The notes beneath the pieces were generated by a model, which searched no databases, was not told the DNA's origin, and worked only from the letters and a program-made list of their open reading frames with translations. This document shows, one piece after another, positions 7,448 through 15,362 of a stretch of DNA of 64,000 nucleotides (position 1 is its first letter; each line of letters starts with the position of its first letter). The stretch comes from Martinezella tropici (GTDB lineage: Bacteria > Pseudomonadota > Alphaproteobacteria > Rhizobiales > Rhizobiaceae), in contig NZ_QMKK01000016.1 in NCBI RefSeq assembly GCF_003287875.1, positions 1 through 64,000 on the forward strand, given 5' to 3'. A program made the position numbers and the translations under genes.

Positions 7448-7696
7448 ATGACTGCTGCATTTACTGTGCGGGTTTCGGATGAAACCGCGGACAAGCTTAA
7501 TCAGATCGCGGAAAAGCTGGATCGCTCCCGCGCGTACATGGCGGCCGAGGCCATCGAGGCGTTTGTTGAACAGCAAGAGTGGCAGCTCGCCGAGATCGAG
7601 GCTGGGTTGGCCGAAGCCAACCGGGGTGAATTTGCCAGCGATGATGATGTGGCGAAGGTTGTCGGCAAGTACGTCAAGTCTGCCCGTCAATCATGA
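7448..7696 (+). CDS. CopG/ParD-type antitoxin
   Basis: An 82-residue ribbon-helix-helix protein: FTVRVSDETADKLNQIAEKLDRSRAYMAAEAIEAFVEQQ is the DNA-binding and dimer part, and the tail (FASDDDVAKVVGKYV) is the toxin-binding region. A longer reading frame begins at 7268, but its first 60 codons cross the promoter palindrome, so the ATG at 7448 is preferred. The stop overlaps the toxin start. Confidence 0.88.
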   Translation: MTAAFTVRVSDETADKLNQIAEKLDRSRAYMAAEAIEAFVEQQEWQLAEIEAGLAEANRGEFASDDDVAKVVGKYVKSARQS

Positions 7697-7983
7697 GTCG
7701 GAAACGCATCCGCTGGACGCTGCGAGCGTTGCGGCGGCTTGATGAGATTGGTGAGTATATCCAGAAAGACGATCCAGACGCTGCTGCGCGTGTTGTCGCG
7801 CGGATTGTGTCGGCTGCTGACATACTGGCGGACTTTCCGGCGACGGGACGTGCCGGCCGCATCAAGGGCACCCGTGAAGTGGTGCTCGCGGATATTCCCT
7901 ACATAATTCCATACCGCGTCAATCAGGACATTGAGATTATCACCGTCATGCATGCTCATCAGCGGTGGCCGCAGACGTTTTGA
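7693..7983 (+). CDS. RelE/ParE family toxin
   Basis: A 96-residue toxin with the family's pattern: WTLRALRRLDEIGEYIQKDDPDAAARVVARI, FPATGRAGRIKGTREVVL, IPYIIPYRV and a final IEIITVMHAHQRWP. The central GRxGRxxGTRE motif and the C-terminal H-x-x-R-x-W-P are typical of the ParE branch, which poisons DNA gyrase, though RelE-like RNA cleavage cannot be excluded. It overlaps the antitoxin gene by 4 bp. Confidence 0.9.
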   Translation: MSRKRIRWTLRALRRLDEIGEYIQKDDPDAAARVVARIVSAADILADFPATGRAGRIKGTREVVLADIPYIIPYRVNQDIEIITVMHAHQRWPQTF

Positions 7984-8353
7984 CGCGCCGGATACTTTGA
8001 CGGAATCGCCCTGAGGATAGGGGCGGGACAACCGCTGTTCATCGCATAGCCCCTGATTAGTCAGTTGCCTCCCGTCCATGTGACAAGCGGCTGTCGTCGG
8101 CTTCCGATCGCAAAAGGCTGCGGTGTTTGCCCCGGCCACCTTCCTGTCGTTCTCCGTTACCGGCTGAGCCACGCGGCCGGAACGGTCGGGGTATGCGCCC
8201 GGTTTCTGCCGCCGGCAATCGGCTGCCCGCTCCATTCGCTACGCTCCCGTGTTGCCGTTGCCTGCGTCCGCCTTCGGCTCAGAAAACGCGGTCGCCAAAA
8301 TCCCCCGACCGGCCACGATAGGCGCAGCCGGATAACCAACGGGAGAACCGAAC
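7984..8353. other. No recognisable gene (370 bp)
   Basis: Open frames exist on both strands but none has a believable domain, start signal or codon pattern. The last 20 bp supply the ribosome-binding site (GGGAGA) of the small gene at 8354. Probably flanking DNA of the decayed mobile element. Confidence 0.5.
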
Positions 8354-8551
8354 ATGAAACCGACCCAAAAGAGCAAACCCGACTACGCCGTCTATGTTGT
8401 AGAGGGAGAAGGCGACAAAGCGCATTGGACGAGAGTAGGCGCGGGATGGACACATAGTGACGGCGAAGGCATCAACATCACGCTTACAGCCCTGCCGCTC
8501 AACGGGCGCTTGACCATCCGCAAGCCGAAAACCGAACAGAACGACGCATAA
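8354..8551 (+). CDS. Small conserved-looking hypothetical protein
   Basis: A 65-residue soluble protein, KPDYAVYVVEGEGDKAHWTRVGAGW in its first half and GINITLTALPLNGRLTIRKP in its second. The strand-rich pattern resembles small proteins of the DUF736 kind found in rhizobial plasmid and island transfer regions, but the match is only by eye. GGGAGA precedes the ATG at a good distance. A truncated DNA methylase gene follows directly, a pairing also seen in conjugative elements. Confidence 0.6.
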   Translation: MKPTQKSKPDYAVYVVEGEGDKAHWTRVGAGWTHSDGEGINITLTALPLNGRLTIRKPKTEQNDA

Positions 8552-8625
8552 TGCGCCCCGCCGCAACACCATCCTGTACGGCGACTGCATCTCCTTGATG
8601 CAGCGCCTGCCGGGCGGGGCCCGGC
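8552..8625 (+). pseudogene. N-terminal fragment of a site-specific DNA methyltransferase
   Basis: In the frame reading RRNTILYGDCISLMQRLPGG the sequence matches the start of type II/orphan adenine DNA methylases (usually followed by FILTDPPY). The match ends abruptly near 8625 and no DPPY motif follows. Only about 20 codons remain, so this is a deletion remnant. Confidence 0.55.
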
Positions 8626-9082
8626 GAAGGCATTGGTCGCAACCGCCAGAGCCAAAGTGGCGAACGAAATCGTTCTTGCGCTGAGAGACATTAATAACTC
8701 CATACGAAACCCATGCGCCACCCGTTGGCTCGCAAGGTCTCTGTTTGCGTTGGAGAACCGGAAACGGTTCCTGCTTCTCTCCCGTGCCGCCCGTCTCGGG
8801 AAACGGATCGGTGTTAGGAGATGCAGGTTATTTTGCTCGTCAGAATTGCGGGTACATTGCAGGGTTTTTGAAATATCACAAAATTATCAAGTATTTTTAG
8901 ATAATTGCGTAGATTTCTTTAACTATATTGTAAGAAAGAGCGCGGCCGCCAATATGCTGAATAGGAATGGGCAGCCGCTGAAGACAGCCCCAAAGGTGTG
9001 CAATTTCCGGCGCTTTTGTTTCGGTGGCGATGGTCGCCGGCCCATTGAGGATCGAGGCGATCATATTCCTGGGTTTAAAGGC
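8626..9082. other. Gene-free junction region with an AT-rich stretch
   Basis: About 460 bp between the methylase remnant and the ABC operon. 8860-8945 is strikingly AT-rich (runs such as TATTTTTAGATAATT) compared with its surroundings. No terminator or gene is clear. On the minus strand a short frame from 8691 reads like a signal peptide (SARTISFATLALAVATNAFA) before running into the methylase remnant. The region probably marks the edge of the accessory patch. Confidence 0.45.
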
Positions 9083-10147
9083 CTATTCGCAGCGCTGGCC
9101 GCTTGCGCGGTCGAAGAGATGCAGCGAGCTCGCGTCGAAGCCGAGCCTGAATGTCTGTCCCTCCGCGATCACGGTGCGCGGCGGCAGGCAGGCCATCAGC
9201 CGCTGCGAACCCGCCTTCGCGGTCACGATCAGCTCGGGGCCGGTCAACTCTGCCACTTCGCAGATCGTCTCAAGCAAGCCGTGCTCATCAAGACGCAGGG
9301 TTTCCGGCCGGATACCGACCACAAGCTGCTGTCCTTGGCTGATGCCAGCTTTCGTCGCTGGCATCGGCAGCGTGATCGAGGTTCCGTCGATGCGGAGCGA
9401 ACCCTGATCGGCGGTCGCATTCAAAAGGTTCATCGGCGGCGCGCCGACGAAGGTCGCGACATAGAGCGTTGCCGGATGATTGTAGATCTCGTCCGGCGCG
9501 CCGAGCTGTTCGATACGGCCGTCGCGCATCACGGCAATGCGGGTCGCGAGCGTCATCGCTTCGATCTGGTCGTGTGTGACATAGACGACGGTGGTCTTCA
9601 GCATCTGGTGCAGGCGCTTCAGCTCGGTGCGCATCTCCATGCGCAGCTTGGCGTCGAGATTGGAGAGCGGTTCGTCGAAGAGGAAGACTTCCGGCTTGCG
9701 TACCAGCGCCCGGCCAATCGCCACGCGCTGGCGCTGGCCGCCGGAAAGCTGGCTCGGCTTGCGTTCCAGCAGCGCCTCGATCTGCAAAAGCTTCGCCGTC
9801 TCGCGCACCGCCTTGTCGCGCTCTGCTGCAGGCACTTTGCGCATTTCGAGGCCGAAGCCGATGTTGCGATGAACGGAGAGGTTCGGATAGAGCGCATAGG
9901 ACTGGAACACCATGGCGATGTCGCGGTCCTTCGGATGCACGCCGAGCACGGAGCGCTCGCCGATGCGGATATCGCCGCTGGTGGCCTCAGCAAGCCCAGC
10001 GATGATGTTCAAAAGCGTGGACTTGCCGCAGCCAGACGAGCCGAGCAGAACCAGGAACTCACCGCTTTCGAGCGAAATATCGATGCCTTTCAGTGTCTCC
10101 ACTTCGCCGTAGCTCTTGCGGATGTTCTGGATTTCGAGCGCGCTCAT
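9083..10147 (-). CDS. CUT1-type sugar ABC transporter ATP-binding protein (UgpC-like)
   Basis: A 354-residue ATPase: Walker A GSSGCGKST at 36-44, signature LSGGQ at 134-138, Walker B VFLFDEP at 154-160, then a C-terminal TOBE/MalK-type regulatory region from about 240 (VGIRPETLRL). It powers uptake through the two permeases 12093-13822 with the binding protein 13896-15134. Its ATG overlaps the kinase stop (ATGA). It is the last gene of a six-gene operon that also holds a sugar kinase and a SIS-domain enzyme, so the substrate is phosphorylated after entry. Confidence 0.93.
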   Translation of the reverse strand: MSALEIQNIRKSYGEVETLKGIDISLESGEFLVLLGSSGCGKSTLLNIIAGLAEATSGDIRIGERSVLGVHPKDRDIAMVFQSYALYPNLSVHRNIGFGLEMRKVPAAERDKAVRETAKLLQIEALLERKPSQLSGGQRQRVAIGRALVRKPEVFLFDEPLSNLDAKLRMEMRTELKRLHQMLKTTVVYVTHDQIEAMTLATRIAVMRDGRIEQLGAPDEIYNHPATLYVATFVGAPPMNLLNATADQGSLRIDGTSITLPMPATKAGISQGQQLVVGIRPETLRLDEHGLLETICEVAELTGPELIVTAKAGSQRLMACLPPRTVIAEGQTFRLGFDASSLHLFDRASGQRCE

Positions 10148-11073
10148 TGAACGGCCTCCTCGGATGCTTGGGCCGGGCCGTAGCTGCGCGGCAGTGTGGA
10201 AATGGCGCGGGACGCGACCGCGGTCCCCGCCGAAAGGCAGGCCGCAGGCGGCTCGCCGCGGGCAAGGGCGGCCAGGAAGCCGGCATTGAAGACATCGCCG
10301 GCGCCGATCGTGTCGACGACAATAACCTTTGGTGCCGCGGCCGAAGCCAGCACGCCGTCGGCATCGATGGCGATCGCACCGTCCGGACCGCGCTTGACGA
10401 CGAAGATCGCGCCTTCGGGCATCAGGGTATGGAGCGCGCGAGCGGCTTCGGCCGGATCATTCATGCCGGCCAAGGTCGTCGTCTCGACCTCGTTCATGAG
10501 CGCTACGCCGCAGCGGGAAAGCCAGCGCCGCGTGGCGTCGCAATTCTCCTTGGTCCAGCCATCGAGCGGCCAACCGGTGTCGAGTGCGACGGTGATCCCG
10601 TGCTTGTCAGCCCAGTCGAACAAGGCATCGTAATCCCGCGTGAGATCTTCTGTGAGGAAGGCGCCGCAGAGCAGCGCATAGCCGCCAGCAAGCTTCTCGC
10701 CGTTGAGAACCGTAAACACGTCATCGAGATTGAACCTCGGCAGGTGGCCGCGCGTGGTGAAGAACGTACGCTCGCCATCGGGATGGGTGATGCCGACCGA
10801 GAGCGTCGTGCTCTCAGGGCTGACAGGCCATTTGCTGCTGCGCGCGCCAAATGCCTCGCTGAGCCAGCGTCCGAACTGATCGCTGCCGACATTGGCCGCG
10901 ATCTCGTAATCAACGCCGAGGCCCTCCCAGGCAAGCGCGCTATTGCCCGCCTGACCGCCGACGCGCAGTTCGTCATGATCGACGATGATCTCCGTGCCGG
11001 CCCTTGGCCATGGCGCCGCCGGTCCGAGGATCAGGTCAATATTGACATTGCCGATGACTGCAAGCGGCTTCAT
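10144..11073 (-). CDS. PfkB family carbohydrate kinase (FrlD-like by context)
   Basis: A 309-residue ribokinase-family enzyme. The N-terminal substrate motif is GGQAGNSALAWEGLG (39-53) and the C-terminal ATP/anion-hole motif is DTIGAGDVFNAGF, with D260 as the catalytic base. It should phosphorylate the hydroxyl of an imported sugar or sugar adduct. The ATG directly follows the stop of the SIS gene (TGAATG) and the stop overlaps the ATPase gene. A kinase next to a SIS deglycase and a CUT1 importer is the content of Bacillus frl operons for fructosamines; the exact substrate here is inferred. Confidence 0.9.
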   Translation of the reverse strand: MKPLAVIGNVNIDLILGPAAPWPRAGTEIIVDHDELRVGGQAGNSALAWEGLGVDYEIAANVGSDQFGRWLSEAFGARSSKWPVSPESTTLSVGITHPDGERTFFTTRGHLPRFNLDDVFTVLNGEKLAGGYALLCGAFLTEDLTRDYDALFDWADKHGITVALDTGWPLDGWTKENCDATRRWLSRCGVALMNEVETTTLAGMNDPAEAARALHTLMPEGAIFVVKRGPDGAIAIDADGVLASAAAPKVIVVDTIGAGDVFNAGFLAALARGEPPAACLSAGTAVASRAISTLPRSYGPAQASEEAVQ

Positions 11074-12096
11074 TCATTCGCTCCGGGTGATCTTGGTGGA
11101 GCGTATCGGCGTGCCGGCATTCTCCACGCGCTCGTCGGCAAAGGCGATCATCAGCGACTGGGCGACGGGCAGCATCTGGAAGATGGCGGCAAGTCCGGTT
11201 TCCGGCTTGAAGCGCAGCGTGACACAGCCGGGCACCGGTTCTTCCTCGGAGCCATCGAAGACGATCACTGGGGCACCCGTCTCGACTGCGGAAACGGCCA
11301 TGGCCGTTACGAGGTCCGCCGTCGCATCATTGCCCCGGAACAGCACCGCGCCGATCGTGGGGCCAAGCATTTCCATCGGACCATGTCGCAGCTGGCCTCC
11401 TTCGAGCGAGAAGCACGGACGGCGGGACAGTTCGGTGAGGCCGAGCGCAAGAGCCTCGGCCACGCCCTGCAGGCGGCGGCCCGAGGTGACGACTGTGGCG
11501 ACATTGGCGAGTGCTGCGAGCGCAGGCTTAATATCGAGCGTTTCAGGCGTGCGAAGCACGGCGAGCGCAGGCGCCGGATCCTGCCCGAGGGCGGTGAAGA
11601 TCGCCAGATGCAGCGCGAAGGTGACGGTGAGGCTGCGGGTTGCCGCAAAGGCAAGCTCGGTACCGCCGGCGCCGACAAGAGAAAGCGCGTTTTTTGCAAG
11701 AAAGGAGCTGCCCTCCAGCGTCAGGCCGAAAGTATCGGCAGTGCCGCCCGTCTCGTTGAACCAGCGCAGCACTTCGGCGCTTTCACCGGATTGCGAGGTC
11801 ATGAAGATCGTGCGGCCATCAAGCGACAGCGGCTGGCCGAGCTGTTCGGAGAGCGGCAGGGCGATCGCATCGATGCCGGCGGCGCGATAGAGCGGCTCGA
11901 CGGCGCGGTTGACAGCATGCGAGCCGCCCATGCCGAGTAGCAAGAGCCTGCCGGTGCGCTTCAGCGAGGCAGCGGCCTTGGCGGCCATATCGCTCGCAGC
12001 CTCGAAGGAGGCAAGTGCATCGGCATGCTGGCGGGCCATTTCGCGGTCGATGGCAGCAAGGCCTGCGGGGCGAGTTTTCTCTTGGGTCATGGTCAT
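11074..12096 (-). CDS. SIS-domain sugar isomerase/deglycase (FrlB/AgaS-like)
   Basis: A 340-residue protein with two SIS domains. The first holds LLLGMGGSHAVNRA (52-65) and the phosphosugar loop TSQSGES (100-106); the second follows from about residue 190 (TVVTSGRRLQGVAEALALGLTELSR). The length is the same as E. coli FrlB, the deglycase that splits fructoselysine 6-phosphate. Related enzymes deaminate or isomerise amino-sugar phosphates (AgaS, GlmS). Next to a PfkB kinase and a CUT1 importer, the deglycase role is attractive but not proven. Start ATG ACC ATG leaves two possible starts 6 nt apart. Confidence 0.82.
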   Translation of the reverse strand: MTMTQEKTRPAGLAAIDREMARQHADALASFEAASDMAAKAAASLKRTGRLLLLGMGGSHAVNRAVEPLYRAAGIDAIALPLSEQLGQPLSLDGRTIFMTSQSGESAEVLRWFNETGGTADTFGLTLEGSSFLAKNALSLVGAGGTELAFAATRSLTVTFALHLAIFTALGQDPAPALAVLRTPETLDIKPALAALANVATVVTSGRRLQGVAEALALGLTELSRRPCFSLEGGQLRHGPMEMLGPTIGAVLFRGNDATADLVTAMAVSAVETGAPVIVFDGSEEEPVPGCVTLRFKPETGLAAIFQMLPVAQSLMIAFADERVENAGTPIRSTKITRSE

Positions 12097-12938
12097 CCCT
12101 TGACGCCGCCATTGGTCAGGCCCGAGATCAGGGCACGTTGCATGACAAGGCCGATCAGCACCGGGGGCAGGGCGGCTAGCACACCGGCAGTCGCGATCAG
12201 TCCGTAATCCGAGACACGGCCGCCGGCGAGATCGGCAATGGCGACAGTGAGGGTCTTGGCGCGCTGGTCCGAGGTAAAGAGCAGCGCATAGAAGAATTCA
12301 TCCCAGGCTAGCAGGAAGGCAAAAAGCGCCGAGGTCGCCATCACGGGCATCGCAAGCGGCAGTGTGATGATTCGCAGCGTCTGGAACAGCCCGGCGCCAT
12401 CGATCATGGCAGCCGCTTCGATCTCCTTCGGAATGGAATCGAAGCCGGATTTCATCAGCCAGGTCGTGAATGGCGCGAGAATCGTCAGATAGACGAGCAC
12501 CAGGCCGAAAACGTTGTTGAGCATGCCGAGATGGGCAAGGCCCATATAGAGCGGCACGGCAAGCGCCACCGGCGGCAGCATATAGGTGGCGATGACCATG
12601 GAAAGTGACCATCCGACGGACGGCGTGCGCGACACGGCCCAGCCGGCGGGGATAGCGAGCGCGATCGCCGCGATGGTCGCCATGCCTGCGACTTCGATGC
12701 TGTTGCGCAGCGACGAGGTGAAGGCGGCACCCTCGCTGTTTTCCAGCGTCGACAGCAGCAGCTTGTAGCGCGAGAAATCCGCCGTCTGCGGCCACCAGCG
12801 CAACGGCTTGGCAGCGAGATCGGCAGCCGGCGAAATGCTCATGATGAAGAGCCAGGCGATCGGTGCCAGGATAACGATGGCGAGGAGGAGGGCGCAGACA
12901 TAGATGAAACAGGTGAAGAGCGGGCTTTGGCGTTCCAT
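12093..12938 (-). CDS. CUT1 ABC transporter permease, MalG type
   Basis: A 281-residue inner-membrane protein with about six membrane spans. The EAA loop that docks the ATPase reads KEIEAAAMIDGAGLFQTLRIITLPL. It pairs with the MalF-type permease encoded upstream, which it overlaps by one base (TGATG), and its stop overlaps the SIS gene by 4 bp. Together they form the channel for the sugar delivered by the binding protein 13896-15134. Confidence 0.93.
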   Translation of the reverse strand: MERQSPLFTCFIYVCALLLAIVILAPIAWLFIMSISPAADLAAKPLRWWPQTADFSRYKLLLSTLENSEGAAFTSSLRNSIEVAGMATIAAIALAIPAGWAVSRTPSVGWSLSMVIATYMLPPVALAVPLYMGLAHLGMLNNVFGLVLVYLTILAPFTTWLMKSGFDSIPKEIEAAAMIDGAGLFQTLRIITLPLAMPVMATSALFAFLLAWDEFFYALLFTSDQRAKTLTVAIADLAGGRVSDYGLIATAGVLAALPPVLIGLVMQRALISGLTNGGVKG

Positions 12939-13822
12939 CAGGCGGCACTCCCTGCGGTTTTGCGCACTAGGGCGGCATAGGCCGCGGCAAGTAGCGTGAC
13001 CAGCAGCGTGACGATGAGGGCGAGTGACGCGCCGGACCCCGCTCGCTGGAAGGAGAAAGCCTCCTGATAGACGAGGATCGATAGTGTGCGCGTGCTGTTT
13101 GCCGGGCCGCCGCGCGTCATCACCCAGATGATGTCAAAGACCTTGAAGGCCTCGATGGTGCGCAGCACCAGCGCCACCATAAGCGGCCCCACAAGATAGG
13201 GAAGGATGACGAAGCGGAAGCGCTTGAAGGGGCCGGCGCCATCAACCAGCGAGGCGGCCGTGATATCACGCGGCACGGCCTGCAGGGCGGCGAGCGCAAT
13301 CAGCGCCACGAGCGGGAAATTCTTCCAGCAGTCGGCGACGATGAGCGCCGTCAGCGCCGTGCCCGGTTCGCCGAGCCAGGAGCGGTAGGCGTCGATGAGG
13401 CCAAGCTGAGTGAGGGCTGCGTTGAGCGCGCCATATTCGGGATTGTAGATCAGCCGCCACAGTGTCGCGTTGACGACGGTCGGCAGCGCCCAGGGCAGGA
13501 TCATCAGCGCGCGCAGCACGCCGCGGCCCTTGAAATTCTGGTTCAGCAGCAGGGCGGCCAGCACGCCCAGCACCATTTCGGCGGCAACGGAGACGATCGC
13601 GAACCAGGCCGTGGTAATCAGGGTGCGCTGGAAATTGGAGTTCGCCAGCATCTTGGTGTAGTTGTCGATGCCGACGAAATTGCCGCCGGTTCCCACCAGC
13701 TTGGCATCAGTGAAAGAAAGGCCGACCGTGTCGACGAGAGGCCAGCCGATGACGGCGATCATCACCACAAGCAGCGGCAGCATCAAAAGCCAGGCACGAG
13801 TTGTCATGGAGGTGCCGGACAT
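12938..13822 (-). CDS. CUT1 ABC transporter permease, MalF type
   Basis: A 294-residue inner-membrane protein with six predicted spans and the EAA loop AVPRDITAASLVDGAGPFKRFRFVILPYL. The first span follows the N-terminal segment TRAWLLMLPLLVVMIAVIGWPL. It forms the channel with the MalG-type partner. It begins 73 bp after the binding-protein gene, and that gap contains a strong hairpin that probably lowers permease expression compared with the binding protein. Confidence 0.93.
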   Translation of the reverse strand: MSGTSMTTRAWLLMLPLLVVMIAVIGWPLVDTVGLSFTDAKLVGTGGNFVGIDNYTKMLANSNFQRTLITTAWFAIVSVAAEMVLGVLAALLLNQNFKGRGVLRALMILPWALPTVVNATLWRLIYNPEYGALNAALTQLGLIDAYRSWLGEPGTALTALIVADCWKNFPLVALIALAALQAVPRDITAASLVDGAGPFKRFRFVILPYLVGPLMVALVLRTIEAFKVFDIIWVMTRGGPANSTRTLSILVYQEAFSFQRAGSGASLALIVTLLVTLLAAAYAALVRKTAGSAA

Positions 13823-13864
13823 GGCAGGCCCCTTCTTTCATTCTTCATGGAGGAGGTAAGAGGC

Positions 13865-13885
13865 GGGCGGCGATTGGCGCCGCCC
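13865..13885 (-). promoter_or_regulatory. Intercistronic hairpin between binding-protein and permease genes
   Basis: GGGCGGCG and CGCCGCCC form a perfect 8-bp stem around ATTGG. Hairpins in this position in binding-protein operons (malE-malF type) stabilise the upstream message and limit read-through. No T run follows, so it is not a classical terminator. Confidence 0.6.
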
Positions 13886-13895
13886 GATGAGATTA

Positions 13896-15134
13896 TCAGA
13901 GACCGCTATTGTCGGCAGCAGACTTCAACGCATCTTCCGGAGAAGACTGGCCGAGCAGCGATTCCTGGATCGCCTGCTGAAGTGCGGTCGACAGTTCCTG
14001 ATATTTCGGCGTCGTCGGACGCGGATACATGGCAGCGAGGCCGACCTTTGCGGCCGCAATCAGTTCTTCCTGGCCTTTTGTAACGGCCGGATCGCTATAG
14101 GACGAGGCCCAGATCGGCAGGCTGAGCTTCGCATACTGGTTCTGCGTTGCCTGCGAGGTCATGAAGGAGATGTACTTCCACGCCTCGTCGGGATGCTTGC
14201 TGGCCGACGTGATGCCGAGACCCATCGAGCCGTTCACCGCGGAAGCCTCGCTCTTGCCGGCAACGCCCGGCGCCGGCACGACGCCGACCTTGCCAGCGAC
14301 CTTGCTGTCCTTAGGGTCGTTCGCCATGTTGTACATGTAGGTCCAGTTCAGCGCGAAGGCGGCATCGCCGTTTTCGAAGACCTTGCGGACATCCTCTTCG
14401 AGGAATTCCTTGGAGTTCGGGTTGGTGAGGCCGGACTTGTAGCTGGTGACCATGTATTTCAGGGCATCGAGGCCGCCGCCGGTTTGGAAGTCCGGCTTGC
14501 CGTCCTTGATGAAGTCGCCCTTATAGGCGCTGACGAGCGTGGCGTAGTCGCAGATTGCGGCTTCGGCCTGTGACCAGCTCCAGGCGATCGGGGTGGCGAG
14601 AAGACCCTTGTCCTTGATGATCTTGGCCTGTTCGTTCAGTTCGTCCCAGGTCTTCGGCGGCGTCTTGATGCCGGCCTTTTCTAGGATTTCCTTGTTATAG
14701 AACAGGTACTTGGTATCGAGGATCCACGGCATGCCATAGTACTTGCCGTCATACTGGACCGTCGTCCATGCACCCGGCAGCACGTTCTTCTTCGTGTCGT
14801 CAGAGATGCGCGAGGAAACGTCGACCAGAACCTTGTTGGTCGCGTATTCGGCCGGCCAGATCACATCGAAGAGCACGACGTCGTAGCCGCCGCCGGACCC
14901 TTGCGCGAGCACGGTCTTGTCGTGCAGGCCTTCATAAGGGACGAATTCGAGATTGACCTTGATGTCTGGATTGGCCTTGGAGAAGGCATCCGTCATGGCA
15001 CGCACATCGGCTTCGCTATAGGCAGCCTGCGCCATGAAAAGGGCATTGATCGTGGTTTCGGCAAAGGCGTGCGAGGCGAAGGATACGCCGATCAGCGCTG
15101 CGCCGAGCAATGTCTTGTTCAATGATTTCAACAT
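13896..15134 (-). CDS. Sugar ABC transporter extracellular solute-binding protein (family 1)
   Basis: A 412-residue periplasmic protein. The signal peptide is MLKSLNKTLLGAALIGVSFA with cleavage probably after HAFA. The mature part shows family-1 features: FSKANPDIKVNLEFVPYEGL, the PWILDTKYLFYNKEILEKAG region near residue 130, and FALNWTYMYNMAND. A longer frame to 15173 exists, but GGAGG lies 6 nt before the ATG at 15134, so that start is chosen. It captures the substrate for the permease pair downstream, and is the first gene of the operon. Confidence 0.93.
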   Translation of the reverse strand: MLKSLNKTLLGAALIGVSFASHAFAETTINALFMAQAAYSEADVRAMTDAFSKANPDIKVNLEFVPYEGLHDKTVLAQGSGGGYDVVLFDVIWPAEYATNKVLVDVSSRISDDTKKNVLPGAWTTVQYDGKYYGMPWILDTKYLFYNKEILEKAGIKTPPKTWDELNEQAKIIKDKGLLATPIAWSWSQAEAAICDYATLVSAYKGDFIKDGKPDFQTGGGLDALKYMVTSYKSGLTNPNSKEFLEEDVRKVFENGDAAFALNWTYMYNMANDPKDSKVAGKVGVVPAPGVAGKSEASAVNGSMGLGITSASKHPDEAWKYISFMTSQATQNQYAKLSLPIWASSYSDPAVTKGQEELIAAAKVGLAAMYPRPTTPKYQELSTALQQAIQESLLGQSSPEDALKSAADNSGL

Positions 15135-15301
15135 TCCAGCCTCCGGTTTTTGACAGTCACGCGATTTTTCCAATGGCGGCTGACGTCGCCATCAGTTGTC
15201 GAGCAGGCAATTGGCCGGGTTGGCTGCCGAGCATCGATCGGCGCGTTTTGGAGCTTCAAGGCTCCCTTGCGTTCCCTGATGAAACTCTGTGGTTTCTTTT
15301 A

Positions 15302-15318
15302 AGTCAATTGTCTTGACT
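15302..15318. promoter_or_regulatory. Inverted repeat AGTCAA-N5-TTGACT (candidate ROK operator)
   Basis: A perfect 6-bp inverted repeat in the 228-bp space between the divergent binding-protein operon and the ROK regulator gene, 45 bp before the regulator's start codon. The position suits autoregulation and control of the transporter operon. Confidence 0.5.
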
Positions 15319-15362
15319 AATTTGTTCTTCAATATTCTATTGCTGTCAAGAGGCAAAAACAG

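Noticed and set aside
8392..8721. Minus-strand frame with a convincing signal peptide
   Set aside because: It runs antisense through the small gene at 8354 and the methylase fragment, so at best only the first 25 codons are a remnant. Reported as a junction clue, not a gene.
8633..10150. A 505-codon open frame on the plus strand
   Set aside because: It is the antisense shadow of the ABC ATPase gene (9083-10147); protein has no domain and high-GC codon bias explains the lack of stops.
10093..11940. A 615-codon open frame on the plus strand
   Set aside because: Antisense to the PfkB and SIS genes, both of which have full catalytic motifs and coupled starts.
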